From Plantago major (taxonomy: Eukaryota; Streptophyta; Magnoliopsida; Lamiales; Plantaginaceae), in contig CM048841.1 of the NCBI GenBank assembly GCA_026545765.1, forward strand, positions 66,105,354 to 66,169,353: a stretch of DNA of 64,000 nucleotides, written 5' to 3'. The position numbers and the translations under genes were made by a program. Under the pieces are notes generated by a model, which worked only from the letters and a program-made list of their open reading frames with translations, did not search any database and had not been told where the DNA came from. Each line of letters opens with the position of its first letter. The stretch's first letter is position 1. Shown here one piece after another: positions 46,095 to 58,740 of the stretch.

Positions 46095-49000
46095 CTATGC
46101 GTAAAACTTTTGAAGGTTTCTGGCATTCCATGTACGCTTGAGTGGGTGTCCGTGCTCATCTTCTAATTCATAACTCCCATTCACTCTTGCTCCGACAATC
46201 TTGTAGGGTCCTTCCCATTTGGGCTTGAGTTTTCCAACATTGCTCAAAATGTCAGCCCGGCGAAGCACTAGGTCTCCGACCTGCAAGTTATTCGCTCGAA
46301 CATTCCTGTTGTAGGCTCGGGCAGCAGTTGCCTGATACCTATGGATATTAGCCAGTGCTTCAGATCTTTTTTGTTCGAGCAAGTCCAGGTCGAATATCCG
46401 AGCTTCGCGATTGGCGGAATCTTCGAACTCTTGGACCCTCATAGTCTCAACAGCAATTTCGGCTGGTATAACTGCTTTCGAGCCATATACCAAAGCAAAT
46501 GGAGTTTCCTTGGTCGCAGTCCGTGTAGTGGTGCGATGAGCCCATAGCACGCCATCCAGGTCGTCCGCCCAACTATCTTGTGAAGTTCTCAACCGATTCT
46601 CGAGGATCTTGACTATTGTCTTGTTTGTGGACTCAGCCTGTCCATTAGTTTGCGGATATCCAACAGATGTGAAACGTTGTTCGATTTTGAAGGACGCCAG
46701 CCATTCCTTGAACCTATTGCCTGAAAACTGGGCACCATTGTCCGAGACGAGAACTCTGGGCAGGCCAAACGGCAAATGATGTTCTTCCAGATGAAGGTCC
46801 GCACTCGACTCTCTGTAATGGTTGCCACAGCTTCCGTTTCTACCCATTTGGTAAAATATTCCACGACCACAGTCAGGAACTTCTTCTGTTGGGTGCCCCT
46901 CGGGAACGGTCCTATATATCAATGCCCCATTGATCGAATGGACACGCTATGATTGACGGAATCATAGGATGCATCGGACGATGTGGAATGTTCACATAGT
47001 ATTGGCAATCAGGGCACTTCTGAGCGTGATCGGCAAAATCTTTATCAATGCTAGGCCAGTAATAGCCTTGCCGTATGATTTTCTGGGCAAGAGTTCTTCC
47101 CCCGGAATGACTTCCGTAGCTTCCGTTATGTATCTCTTCCAACACAGTTTTGCTTCTTGCGGGCTTAAACACCTCAAGTGAGTCCCGACAAAAGATCTCT
47201 TGTACAAATCTTCTCCCAGTATAAAGTATCTGTTCGCTCGACACTGCATGCTCCTTGATTCCTTCGGATCAGCTGGTAGAGATCCGTCCTTGAGATACTT
47301 CAAGATGTCAGTCATCCAATTTCTGCCTGTGTCAGTTATCATGACAGCTGAATTGAGACTCATGACGGATGAGTCAGTAACAGTGAGTAGGATTACTCTC
47401 CTTGTGTCCAGAGCTGTCATGACGCCAGATTTTGCCGTAAAGGCTCTTTCATTCCAGGCTCTGTCAAACTTTTCCAGGGTAAATTCCTCAAAGTGACAGG
47501 CTTCCTGCTTGAGTAGCTCAAGATACTTTATCATCGAAGGACCTTTTGTGGTAAAAGTTCCTGAAAATTGAGCTTCAACGAGCTGTGAGTCCGTGTAAGC
47601 TTTTAGCTTCCGAACTTGCAGGGATTTGGCCAGACGTAGCCCGACTAACAATGCTTCATACTCAGCCTCATTATTGGTAACTTTGAATTACAGGGATATA
47701 GCGTAGTCGAGTTCCGCGCCATCAGGGCTCTTAAGAAAGATTCCAATCCCTCCCACTCTTCCAGTGGAGGAACCATCCACTTCCAATGTCCAGACATCGG
47801 AAGGATGTTTTTCGGCTTGGAGATCTTCTGCAAGCTCCCGAGGTCCCAACCTTTGTTCCTCTTTTTCTTTGATTTCCGGTCCGGAGTTGTTAATACCGGA
47901 TCCGCTTGCGATATCGTCAAGAAGGAACATTTAGTTGACCCGAGTTTCCTCGTAAGATGCAGGTAGAGACTGATTGATGAATTGAGCATCCTCGAGGTTT
48001 GCTGGGTTGAACTTCGGCGGAACTGGCTTCCGGATAATATGCTTGGTGATTAAGCATTCAAATGCCTGTTTGTCAGGGACTTTCTCTGAATCCGCCTCAG
48101 GATATTCCGCTAAGAAATCGGCGAGGACTTGAGCTTTCTTGGCTGACGGAGCCTGATAGCGAATGTCGTATTCGCTCAGCTCGATCGCCCACTTAGAGAG
48201 TCGTCCAGATTGATCGGGCTTCCCCAGGACCTGTTTCAAAGGTTCCGCAGTTAATACCACTACTTTATGAGACTTGAAGTATGGTTTTAACCGCCTTGCG
48301 GTGTAAACCAAAGCATAAGCAAGTTTCTCAATCTTCACGTATCTTGTCTCTGCCCCAGCAAGGGCTTTGCTAAGATAGTAGATTGGCAGGTGATCATTAG
48401 CCTGAATCCGTACTAATACGGAACTCATTGCCTCTTCCGTGATTGCTAGGTAGAGGTAGAGTGGTTCTCCTTCGACGGGTTTGGAGAGCAGTGGAGGGGA
48501 ATGGAGGTACATTTTCAATTTCTCGAAAGCCTCAGAACATTCCGCGGTCCACTCAAAGCTCTCTCCTTTCCGGAGGATTTTGAAGAACGGAAGATTTTTC
48601 TCCGCAGAACGTGAAATAAAATGACTCAAGGACATGAGACGTCCTATGAGTTGTTGTACCTCATTGAGGGTTTTCGGGTGCGGCAGATCTAGGATTGCCT
48701 TGATCTTCTCAGGGTTTGCGCTTATCCCCCTCTCCGTGACCATGTATCCGAGGAACTTCCCTCCTTTTCCTCCGAACGTGCACTTTTCCGGATTCAATTT
48801 CATTCCGTACTTCCTAAGGATAGCGAAGCACTTGTTCAAATGATGCACGTGTTGCTCTTCAGTTTTGCTCTTGACGAGCATGTCGTCCACGTACACTTCC
48901 ATGGTTTTCCCAATCTCTTCCTTGAACATTTGGTTCACCAAACGTTGGTAAGTGGCTCCCGCATTTTTCAATCCGAAGGGCATTACCTTGAAGCAGTATA

Positions 49001-52000
49001 CCCCCCGGCAGCGAAGAAAGCTATTTTCTTGATGTCCTCCTTGGCCATCCGAATTTGGTAAAAACCTTGGTATGCGTCCATGAAACTCAGCAACGCACAT
49101 CCGGACGTGGAGTCAACCAACTGATCTATTCGTGGCAAAGGGTACGGATCATTTGGGCATAACTTGTTCAACCTGGTGAAGTCATTGCACATCCGCCATT
49201 TGCCCGGTGATTTCTCTACCAGAACCACGTTGCACACCCAGTCAGAGTAACGGACTTCTTCAATATGCCCTGCTTTAGGAGTCGCTCAACTTCAGCGGAT
49301 ATGATGGCATCCTTGACCGGACCGAAATCTTTCCTTTTTTGTCGGGTGTACTTGATCGAGGGATCCATGTTCAGACGGTGAACAGTGATCCTCGGGTCGA
49401 TTCCCTTCAAGTCATCGGTGCTCCAGGCAAACACATCACTGTTGTCACGGAGACAAGCAATGAGCTTCATTTCCACCTCCGCGTTCATCTCTGTTCCGAT
49501 TCTTGTTTTCTTGTCCGGGTTTCCAACAACAATCTCAATTTCCTTGAGAGTTTCATGAGGCTCGATTCGCACTGTCCTAGGAAACTTCTCCTTTTGGCTC
49601 CCCACTCCAATCTGCGGATTCTCCTTTTTGGTCGGAAGAATAACTGGCAGACCAGAGGTCAAAGTAGTCGTCAGCACGGGGGCAGACGCTCTTCTTGTGG
49701 ACATAATGTAACATTCCCAGGCTTCACGGACGTTTCCCACCTCTTCTCCAACTCCGAAGGGAGCTGGAAACTTCATTCTGTTATGGAGAGTGGAGGAAAT
49801 AGCCTGAAATTGATTGAGCCCCGGATGCCCAAAGATGGCATTGTAGTCGAAAGTCCGGTCCATCACTACAAATCGGACCAACTGAGTAACTCTTGCCGGG
49901 AAAGTCCCGAGTGAGACGTGCAACATAACACTTCCTAGGGGTCGAACAGTTCCCCCTCCAAACCCTAGTATAGAGGTGTGGACCCTCTCATATCGGATTC
50001 TCCCTAGCTCCATCTGGTCCAGTGTTCTTTTGGAAATGATATTCGAGGAACTCCCAGTGTCTACTAAGATTTTGTTCACTCGATAAGTCGCGCTGGTTAA
50101 CGAAACCACTAACGGAACATCTGGATTATCAATGTCCTCTCCTCCTGCCGTAGGAGGATGAATCTCGCTATCATCGAAGGATATATCATTTGTACCTGAA
50201 TCGCTGAGCAACAGACGCTATCGTTGTTCCGAAGATTTTGAGCAGTCCGCTCTCTCGCGTTCCTACTATCACCTCCAGATGGTCCTCCTGCGATGGTGTT
50301 GATCACTCCGCTGTACGGAGGGTTCTCCATATCAATGTCATCGCTGTATCTGTACGAATGTCCATCCGTGCGAGGTGGATAGTGAGCAGGCGGAGGTGGC
50401 AAAGATAACGGGCGGGGTGGTGGTTCTGTAGCATTATCCTCCCTCCTTCGCTCCGTTCTATCGTGCCTGGAGGGTTCATCCGCATAGATGTGCTCCTTTA
50501 GCTTGCCTTCTCTCACCAGGTGTTCAACCTCTGTTTTTAGTTGAATACAGTCATTAGTCTCATGACCACGACACTTGTGGAACTTGCAGTACCCCTTCGC
50601 ATTCTTATTCTTCCGGTTGTTGTGAGAGGGCTTGGGCCATTGGAAATCCAGCCTTTTCTCGATGATAGACGCCAAGATGTCGGATCTTGGTCTGTTGAGA
50701 CGGGTATAATCCGCATATCTCCTCGGCGGACTTCTCTCTCTATGGAAGCCTTTATCTCTGTGATCCTTCTTTGAGTCAAACTTCCCCTGGCGTTGCTCTT
50801 GCTTCACCGGATCCTTTACTTTCTTGGAACCAGCTCTTACCGGAACATTCCTTCGGTACTCCTCTCCGTACATCACTTCTTCACAGATGTCATCTAAATG
50901 CTTTTCACTCCTCACCTCCTGACTAGATAGTTTTCTGCGGAGCTCTGAGTTGAAAGTATTAGCATACAGGTGACGGACCCATTCCTTAATACTGTGTGGC
51001 TCAACTCGAAGAATTGAACTTCCGCGTGAAAGCGATCTAAGAAGGTCCTTAGATCCTCTTGCTCCCGATGTATAACTTCTGCCAGGTGCTCTACGGTACG
51101 CTTTCTCCTTTTTGCCTTTCCAAATCGTGCCAAGAACTTTGAAGAAAGGTCTGCATATGACTTTATCGACTTGTTCGGAAAAGCGGTGTACCAATCCATC
51201 GCCGTTCCGAAGAGAGTGGATGAGAACGTAAGAGCTTTTTTATTGTCGCTCATCCCCTTGGAATCCATCTTGCTGTTGTACCTCGTCAGGTGACCAACGG
51301 GACAAGCATCCCCATAATAGTATTCCAAGCTCGAGATTACTTGATCCGAGTTTCTGTTTCTTTCCTTTTCTCTCATGATGTCATCGCACAAGGGATTTGG
51401 TGCACTAGTGGTTATCTGCTCATGGTCTTTTACCAGGCGTCCGAGATTCAAAATCTGGGCCTCCAAAGCCTTCTGTTGAGCATAGATTTCGTCAGCAGTC
51501 ATGATCTCTCCCGTCCTCGGGTGAACAGCTACATCCGCGGGAAGTTCTTCTATCCGGACCACTGGAACAGTTTCTGCTACTTGATCTCTGTCTCTCTGAG
51601 GTGCTTATCGCGGAACTCCTGGATGCCTATTATCCCCTTCTTGATACTCTTTCCTTCCGTTTGGGCTTCCTTCACCCCGAGCTTGATCCAGAAGGTTTCG
51701 CAAATCCTCTTGAGGTGGCTGATTCCCCAACCTCTGTTGGATCAGACGTTGCCCGTTTCTTGATAATGCAGGCTCTGCCTGAGGAGGAGTAACCACTGGC
51801 GGAGTGGCTTGTTGAGGATGGGCATTGTTAGACCCCAGACATCCTTGGATGATTGTGAGCAATCTATCGAACTGAGTCTCACTTAGTCCGAGATCACTAG
51901 TGCGGACAGTGCGACCATCGGGCATAGTGAACTGTTGACCTGCAGCAGGGCTTTGAGCTTCTTCCGGAGAAGCTCGTACGATCCCTTCTCCATGGCTCAC

Positions 52001-52243
52001 AGGCACAACATTCTCAGGGACACTTCGAACTCCCCTGGGCGGAGCGTCTCTCCCTTCATCTGAGGATGGGCTGGATGTGCGCCCATCACTCGGATATCTC
52101 CTTCCAGCGTTCCCTCCAGCCACAGCGGCTCTTCGTCCACGGGTGGGCGGACGTCCTCGTGGGCGTGGTGGTGGAGTCCCCACACCTACAGCACTAGTCC
52201 GCGATGTCCGTCTTGTTCTTGCCATCAACTCAAACTCAAACAC
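46095..52243 (-). mobile_element. gag-pol region of the Retand-like element
   Basis: Minus-strand coding fossil. Gag occupies ~52243-50400: a basic, Pro-rich N-terminus (MARTRRTSRTSAV), a capsid-like block (MDWYTAFPNKSIKSYADL) and a zinc knuckle (YCKFHKCRGHETNDC, near 50560). Aspartic protease has VDTGSSSN near 50060. Reverse transcriptase spans ~49240-48600, with VMPFGLKNAGATYQRL and the YVDDM catalytic box near 48893. A first RNase H is at ~48560-48060; a second, archaeal-type RNase H (LEVDGSSTGRVGGIGIF, near 47780) is the mark of the Tat clade. Integrase runs ~47150-46300, with an HH-CC zinc finger (CPDCQYY) and LVSDNGAQFSG near 46745. The end is NLQKFYA at 46095. No chromodomain was seen. 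The frame is broken in about half a dozen places. Confidence 0.9.
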
Positions 52244-52263
52244 GGAAACTTTTTGTAAAGTTT

Positions 52264-52279
52264 CCCACAGACGGCGCCA
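52264..52279 (-). promoter_or_regulatory. Primer binding site of gypsy element
   Basis: On minus, TGGCGCCGTCTGTGGG begins four bases after the 5' LTR. TGG at the LTR edge pairs with a tRNA CCA end; TGGCGCC-type sites are usual in Tat-clade elements. Confidence 0.75.
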
Positions 52280-52282
52280 AAA

Positions 52283-53177
52283 TGTTGAGGGGTAAAACCT
52301 CGAACACTAACTGACTAAACTATTACGAGCAACCTAGTCTAAGACCCGCCTCAGACTTGAAGCCCGATGTAGTACTGGTCCGAGCTTGAGTACCTAAAAG
52401 GACTAAGTGGGGGGGGGGGGGGGGGGGGTTAGAATGGGGTACCCGGATTGCCTATGTCAATCCGGTAAGAGACTTTACTCAAGAGAGAGTTGGAAGCTCT
52501 CAATGTAATAGTTACGAGGGATTATCACTTAACACTTGTCACTTACCTTAAGGTCTTGGACCTTGTGCTATACTTATAGTTATCGTATCTTATGAGATTG
52601 CTCACAAGATGATGCCAAGTGTATGCTTCAGATTTGGACACCAATGCTACCTTCGGCCCATGGCCCATTGGTGAACAGTAATCCAATACTAATCAATGGG
52701 CTGGGAGGGTAGTTTGGAACTTTCCCTCTGAGAGTACTGTTCCGCATGTTGGGTCCGTGTAAGTTCCTCGGACAGATCTGTATGCTTGGTTGATCTGGCC
52801 CTAGGCAACTCAAGGTGTCCGGACCTAGAGTTCCACGGAAGTACCTCATTGGTTCTGTTATATACGTTTGGTCTTACTGTGATGGTGGCGTCCGAGATTC
52901 TCTTGTCCGGTCCGTTTAGCATCTTAGGACTGACAGTTTATGGTACTTGGAAGGTCCATGTAACCTTTTGTCAGGTTCGGAAGTCATCCATTTAGCTTGG
53001 TCGGACCTAGTTGAAATGGCGTGCTGACTTGTAAATACTAGTTGACCTGAGATGGTTTCCTTTACGTCGGACCATTCGAAGGTCGGACTAGCAATGAATA
53101 GGCTATCTCAGCCTTGATGCGCTTTAGGACACGCTCTATGGCGCCCTTAACGGATTGGACACATGTCCGTATCAACA
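52283..53177 (-). repeat. 5' LTR of the gypsy element
   Basis: 895-bp copy of 39226-40105, with a longer poly-G tract (near 52408-52428). The TGAAG duplication follows at 53178-53182. Confidence 0.93.
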
Positions 53178-53182
53178 TGAAG

Positions 53183-54623
53183 GTATATGCATACCTTCAA
53201 ATTGTTAGACAACTGTAGTTTGATTTCAGAAGTTTCTCAATCTCCAATAAAGATAAATCTTTAATATGATCATCCGTGAGTTTTAGACATGTATATTATA
53301 ATACAAAATATGAATGTAATAAAGCATATATGTTCAAGTATGTATAATAACAATATTGAACCATAGTTGTTAGTACCTGGATTGTTTTTCTCATGTGTTG
53401 GGTATTCAATAGGTCATCTGATAAGAATTCCCATGTCTTCAACCAAACGTCTTTAGGAATTATCATGATGTGAGATAGAAGCACTGTGAATAGATGACAA
53501 AGGAAGAAGCCTAGTAACTTGCATAAATTATTCCACTATCGTACTCCCTATCATCAAATAAGAGACCTAAGGAACCACATGCGGACGTGTATGAATCATA
53601 AATAACACCATTGACCGTTTTGATATCCTCATAGCAAGTCGCACCTCTTACACGATTCAACATGAATCTCATATCTGTAGTACGGGTTCTCATTAATAAT
53701 GCTGACATTATGTATACGCCCAACACTTTGTGCTTTTGTCTTTCTGCGAGACCATATATTCTCTCTTTCATTCTAACAATAATGTTGTGGCAATTCATGA
53801 TACAAAAGCTCGAGCTTCATGATCAACTTTGTTCAGTTCGAACCACTGTAAGAATTTTGACTGCGTTGCATATGGCTTCTCAAGTAATCGGGCATGTATT
53901 CACCATCTTTTATGTTAACACTTTGCTAACCCTCCAAGTGGAATGATAAACTCTCAACTGTAGGAGTCCTATAATGTATGAAAAAATCAAATATTCTCCA
54001 TATAGCTTCACATTCAGAAACATACCGGCCATCAACATCCCTCATGATTTCATCTGGATTGTTCTTGTCCACAAAACTAAGCCATATATGGTCACTCTCC
54101 TTGGATATATACTTAAACAAATACTTCATAGACCGCCCATGATTGCAAAATTTTATGTTCATGTGTGTCGATACTTCAACATCAATTGACGATTATATGG
54201 GATTACATATCTAGACAAATTTGTAATAGTGGAATAGCTTAATAATAGGAGACACGTTGATATTAATTATCTGAAAATTTAAACAGCGAAAAATATCGAC
54301 TTAGTTAGATTAAACCTATTGTCAAGCACTTGGCCATTTTTTCGACAGTTTCATCTGTATCCCTTCTCTTGTATATCTGGTACCCATTCTCATATGTGTA
54401 CATGTTCTCATTGTAACTCCTGGGAAAGAATTTCGTACATTTACCCTTCTCCATGCATGGAGCAGTACGCTGCATTGGACCACACAGGCCGTGCATCATG
54501 TGGTTTGACACGACTTACAGTTCCAGGTGTTTCTCTTTTTCGGGAAGCTTAGCATATATATATGTAACCGTCAATATTATATTAATCAAAGAACATATGG
54601 AGATGCCTATTAAATTACCATAG
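53183..54623 (-). mobile_element. Helitron relic, Rep-side half (minus strand)
   Basis: Continuation of the Helitron whose 3' half is at 36221-39220. Reading on minus from 54550: HMMHGLCGPMQRTAPCMEKG, KCTKFFPRSYNEN (conserved Helitron N-terminal block), then FCNHGRSMKYLFKYISKESD and CEAIWRIFDFFIHYRTPTVE, then RVRGATCYEDIKTVNGVIYD, then DVWLKTWEFLSDDL. All are standard stretches of the plant Helitron Rep/helicase polyprotein in correct order. Short spacers and stops between them show decay. The 5' end is not seen because the copia element begins at 54624. Together with 36221-39220 this shows the gypsy insertion split one Helitron. Confidence 0.85.
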
Positions 54624-56101
54624 TGTTAGGAATATCTGTTAGTATTTTGATCACTCATCACATGTTCTTATCTCAGACAGAAAGGTGATTAAGTACTCTT
54701 GGTTCACTTGAACATTGTAAAAGAGGAAATCACTGAGTATGATTAGACTAGTAAATCTTGTATTAGTATTATAGGTCTCTAAGTGTAATTTTTATTTCGA
54801 CAAGACCATGAAGATCAATCCTAGCAATGGAGCTTTTCTGAAGATTAGAAGACTGAAGATTGTACAAGATTTATGAAGATATCAAGGTTTAGTCTAACTC
54901 AGAAAGACTATGTCCTTAATCCTTTCTTAAGTGTATTTACTTACTTTTGAAATATGATTCTGGACACATGACATCATGAGTATGGAGCATGCAAGCCATC
55001 AGAAAGGCTCATGTATCCATTGAAGACTACAGGACAAGAAATAGTACAAGTGCATTAATTGCATCGACAGAAAAGCCGCTGAAGCACAGTCCTCTCTGAG
55101 ACATGAGACAAGGACTTCTGAGTACTCATTTCAAGATAAGTATGGACTGAATTTGAATTGTGTCTAACGGATATCATTCCAACAACTCTCAAATTCATCT
55201 ATATATATCACACACTTAGATGCTGAGAAATACACACCTTAGAACGCTCTATCTTGCAAACTTACCATCAAGCAAAGTATTCTCTCAAGCACTCTACTAC
55301 CCTTTCTGAAAGCTTTTTGTTGCTTGAAGAATCACTAGTAGTTCTAAGTTGTCCTGAACCTTAACAAGAGATTGTTATTCGTAAAAGAGTTGAACTATCA
55401 GATACCCTTTCTGAAGCTCATTCTCCAGAACGGACATCAATTACTTGGGTCAGTAAAGAGCAGACTGCCATCCACTGAACAAGTGTATTAAGTAGTCTTG
55501 TTCTATTAGGCTCTCTGAAAACATAACTGAAAAGTTATACGGGAAGCCTCTCTGACAAACCTTATAACCAACACCATCAAGGCGTGGAGTAGAGGAAGTA
55601 CTTGATTTGGGAAATCAAGGAATAACTCCAAGGTTATCGGAGTAGAGGAAGTACTTGATTTGGGAAATCAATGAATAACTCCAAGGTTATCTGAGTAGAG
55701 GAAGTACTTAGCTCTAGGAGCTGGGGAATAACTCAGGGGGAACATTTGGTTGGGAACCATTTGTTTAGGAATCTTAGAATAGGATTATTGTAAGGTGAAC
55801 TCAATTATCTGTTCTAGTGAATTCTAGGTCTCAGAAAGACCGAAGTGGATTAGTTGGAGGATTACGCCACCTCCAGATACCACTATACTTGTTGTGTCAT
55901 TTACCTTTCAGATTTACATTTCAAAGAAGCACACACACACATACTTATTGTTTCTGCACTTACCTATCTTAAAGTCTTCCGCGCTCTGAATTTAAGTATC
56001 AGAAACCCCCAGGTTTCTGAGAAACTGTGTTTATCGACAAAAGTTTTAAAAGACTATTCACCCCCCCTCTAGTCTTTTACTTTGCCGTATCTGGACCAAC
56101 A
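54624..56101 (+). repeat. 5' LTR of the copia element
   Basis: 1478 bp beginning TGTTAGGAAT and ending GGACCAACA, bounded by the primer site two bases later. It contains TATATATATC at ~55199 (probable promoter), three tandem ~54-bp units at 55585-55740 (core GAGTAGAGGAAGTACTTGAT) and many CTCAGAAAG/CTTTCTGAG motifs. Confidence 0.8.
55585..55740. repeat. Three ~54-bp tandem units in LTR
   Basis: Units share GAGTAGAGGAAGTACTTGAT, then TTGGGAAATCAA and GAATAACTCCAAGGTTAT; the third is diverged after GTACTT. They lie in the 5' LTR downstream of its TATA box, in what would be the transcribed leader. Confidence 0.8.
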
Positions 56102-56103
56102 AG

Positions 56104-56118
56104 TGGTATCAGAGCAGG
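56104..56118 (+). promoter_or_regulatory. Primer binding site, initiator tRNA-Met type
   Basis: TGGTATCAGAGCAGG two bases after the LTR end; the standard plant copia primer site complementary to initiator tRNA-Met. Confidence 0.9.
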
Positions 56119-56218
56119 AGGTTCACAAGCCTTCTGCACTGAACCTAGATCCCCAGATAGGTGAAGGAACTTTGTCCCTTTCTGAGGACTATATAATTTG
56201 TGTGTTAAGTGTGCAGGT

Positions 56219-58694
56219 ATGTCTCTGAGTGATGCACCCGTTCTGAAGCCAGAAAACTACGAGAAATGAAAAAACAACATGATGCTCCATCTGGAGGCCA
56301 TCAGTGACGAGATGATCTATGTCATCAATGAAGGGCCTATCAAAATCAGACAACTCAAACAAGTTACTGAGGTGTCTAATGGAAGAAAAGCCTCAGATAA
56401 AGAAGATGGAAGCGAGGATGCGACTGCTAGTGATAGTGGTCGTGTTGCTTGTGGAAGCATTATGTATGAAGAAAAGCCAAGAGAGCTCTGGACATCTGAA
56501 GATGCTAAGAGACACAGATTGGATGGTCAAGCTCGTAATATCATCATCAGATCGACACCTGAGCACATACAGTGTAAACTGTGGGGGTGCTAAAACGGCA
56601 AAAGTTGCCTGGCAATTGATTGAAGAAATCGCTTGAACCGAGAAACCACGGAAAACAAGTTCAAGTTCTTAAATTGAAGTTCCAAAACTTCAAACAAGGT
56701 CCCACCAAACTCGAAGAACTTGATTTCGTGTTTACTACTCTTATGAGTGATATGGCTGCACTTGGAGAAAGCAATGATACTCCCGTAAAAGATTAAGACT
56801 ATTGTCAAGTCTCAATCACAACCGGGAGCACACTAAGTTCTTTTATTTCAACCAAGGATGCCAAATATCACTCCAAAGAGAGCTCTTCTCTCATCTTGCT
56901 ACTGTAGACTATGAGACAACTCAGAGAGAACAAACAGCTGAAAAGTTGCAAAGTGTTGCTCTAGTTTCTCAAGGTACTTCTGAAAAGAAGGATACCAAAG
57001 ATGCATCTGAAGAAAATGCTCTTGCAAAGAAGACACATGAAGAAATTTGTGAGTCAAGAGATTGAGAGAAGAAAAGCTAAAGAAAAGTCAAAAAGCATCG
57101 CCCAAACTATCATCAAGACAAGAACATACAAATGAACAACTCTCGAACACCCCATTCGTAAAGGTGTTAGTAATTGAAGTCAGTGAAATAGGAAATGATA
57201 TCCGCTTCTTGTCAAAAGCCCGGTCACTTCAAGAGAGATTATCCGCTTTAAACAAGCTCAAGACAGTGACAAGAAGGATGAAGAAATTTCAAGAGAAATC
57301 AAAGGGCCTTACCGGTGATGAAAGGAAGAAGATTCAAATTCAACTTGATGCTCTAGACATTGAGAGATGATCAAGATGGAGATTCAGATGACTCAAACCT
57401 ACCATCACCAGAATTGTGTGGAATCACCCACGATGTAATCGACTTCGGCCTTAAGAAGAATGAAATGTGTGGAGTTGCTGAGATTCCTGGTCCAGGCATC
57501 TCCAACATTGAAATATGTCTTATGGCTGATGAGGTAACTAACAATTCACAATTTCTGTACTATGAGAGTGATGATGGAATTGAGGATCTGGAGTTGGTCA
57601 AGAGTGAATTGGATCCTTATGAGAAAGAATTTCTAGAAGCACAATCCAAAACCAGAATTCTAGAGGAAAGCAAAGCAACTCTTGAAAAAGAGGTTTCTGA
57701 GCTAACCAGAGTATCTGAGAACAAGAACGCTGAAATAGCCTTTCTGAAAGCTCAGATATCTGAGAATGAAAATTCTCACAAACTAGCCTTGGATGAACTT
57801 AAGAAGAAAATGATGAAGCTGCTTTCTGAGAATGAAGAACTCAAAAAGAAAGAGCTATCCTTCCAATCTTATGCAAAGGCTAGTGACACTCTCACTGAGG
57901 TTCAATCCTATCTGAGAGATCCCTCTGAGAAAGGTGGACTTGGACTTGATGAACAATTAAGTAATTCATCTCCTCTGAAGAAGAGTGATGAAAGGTTGAC
58001 CTTCGTAAAAAGTCAACAGAATGATTCTTCAACCAACTATAGCATTGGTCAGAATGCTAGGGTAGTTGACAAAGGAAAAGGAGTTGCAACCCAGCCTTTG
58101 AAAGAACAACAAGTTCGCAAGAAACATGTGGATAAGGTTTTTGAAAAGAAACACAACCCTCAGATATTCAACCATCCACATTGCTGCATTACTAGGAAGG
58201 GAAGAATTGCTGGAATAGGCAAATTCTCTACTGAACCATTTTATGAAAATAAAGATGGTGCAGAAACTAGTAAGGCTTCTGAAGAGCGCATTCAGAAAGC
58301 CAAAGGTGTTCGAAATGGCATTGACTATCATGCTATTGGAAAGGTCCTTCTGCAACAATATAAGGAAGGACAAGAACAATGGCGCAAGGCTGATATTGCA
58401 CGTAGCAATAGACAGAAGTGGAAGAAATCTCAAGCCACTGAAAAACTGAATGCCAGAGCTAGAATGCACAAGTTTGCTGAAAAGCATCCCCAGAAACCCA
58501 AGGTCCAGAAAGCACCAAAGGGAACACCTAGAAACACCCCAAGAAGGAAGATTGAGATCAAAATTACTGATTTTATTGCATCTCCTTCTGATCAAGTTAG
58601 ACAAAAACAAACTCCCAAGAAATTCACTAAAATGTGGATTCCTACTGGAAGAATGTTTAGTCTAAGTGGTTCTATCTCTGAGGCAAGAACCTAA
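56219..58694 (+). mobile_element. gag and coiled-coil region of the copia element
   Basis: Gag fossil opening MSLSDAPVLKPENYEK, with MMLHLEAISDEMIYVINEGP, the UBN2/copia capsid-like start. 57540-58050 encodes a long Leu/Glu/Lys heptad-rich coiled coil (LEESKATLEKEVSELTRVSE), followed by a basic segment up to ~58690. Long coiled coils in gag are described for Sireviruses. Broken in several places. Confidence 0.75.
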
Positions 58695-58740
58695 CTCCTA
58701 TTTCCTGTTTTGTGCAGAACGCCTCTTGGACTAAGGCTCA

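Larger units (their letters stand above)
39226..53177 (-). mobile_element. Ty3/gypsy LTR element, Tat clade, Retand-like
   Basis: 13.95-kb LTR retrotransposon fossil, sense strand minus. LTRs 52283-53177 (5') and 39226-40105 (3') start TGTTGA and end TCAACA; the host duplication TGAAG is at 39221-39225 and 53178-53182. The primer site TGGCGCCGTCTGTGGG (minus, 52279-52264) directly follows the 5' LTR, and a purine tract with AGGGGGA precedes the 3' LTR (40106-40125). The order gag, protease, RT, RNase H, second (archaeal-type) RNase H, integrase identifies the Tat clade. A + strand antisense block between integrase and 3' LTR points to Retand-like. By eye the LTRs differ at ~30 of ~880 sites (about 96-97% identity), so perhaps 1-2 million years old. 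The structure is complete end to end but the gag-pol frame is broken, about half a dozen times. It is inserted in the minus-strand Helitron. Confidence 0.92.

Noticed and set aside
49339-49914. 191-residue + strand frame
   Set aside because: Antisense of gag-pol (protease/RT); composition follows the coding strand, no family features.
56104-56118. tRNA gene
   Set aside because: Only the short complement of a tRNA 3' end (primer site), with no cloverleaf around it.
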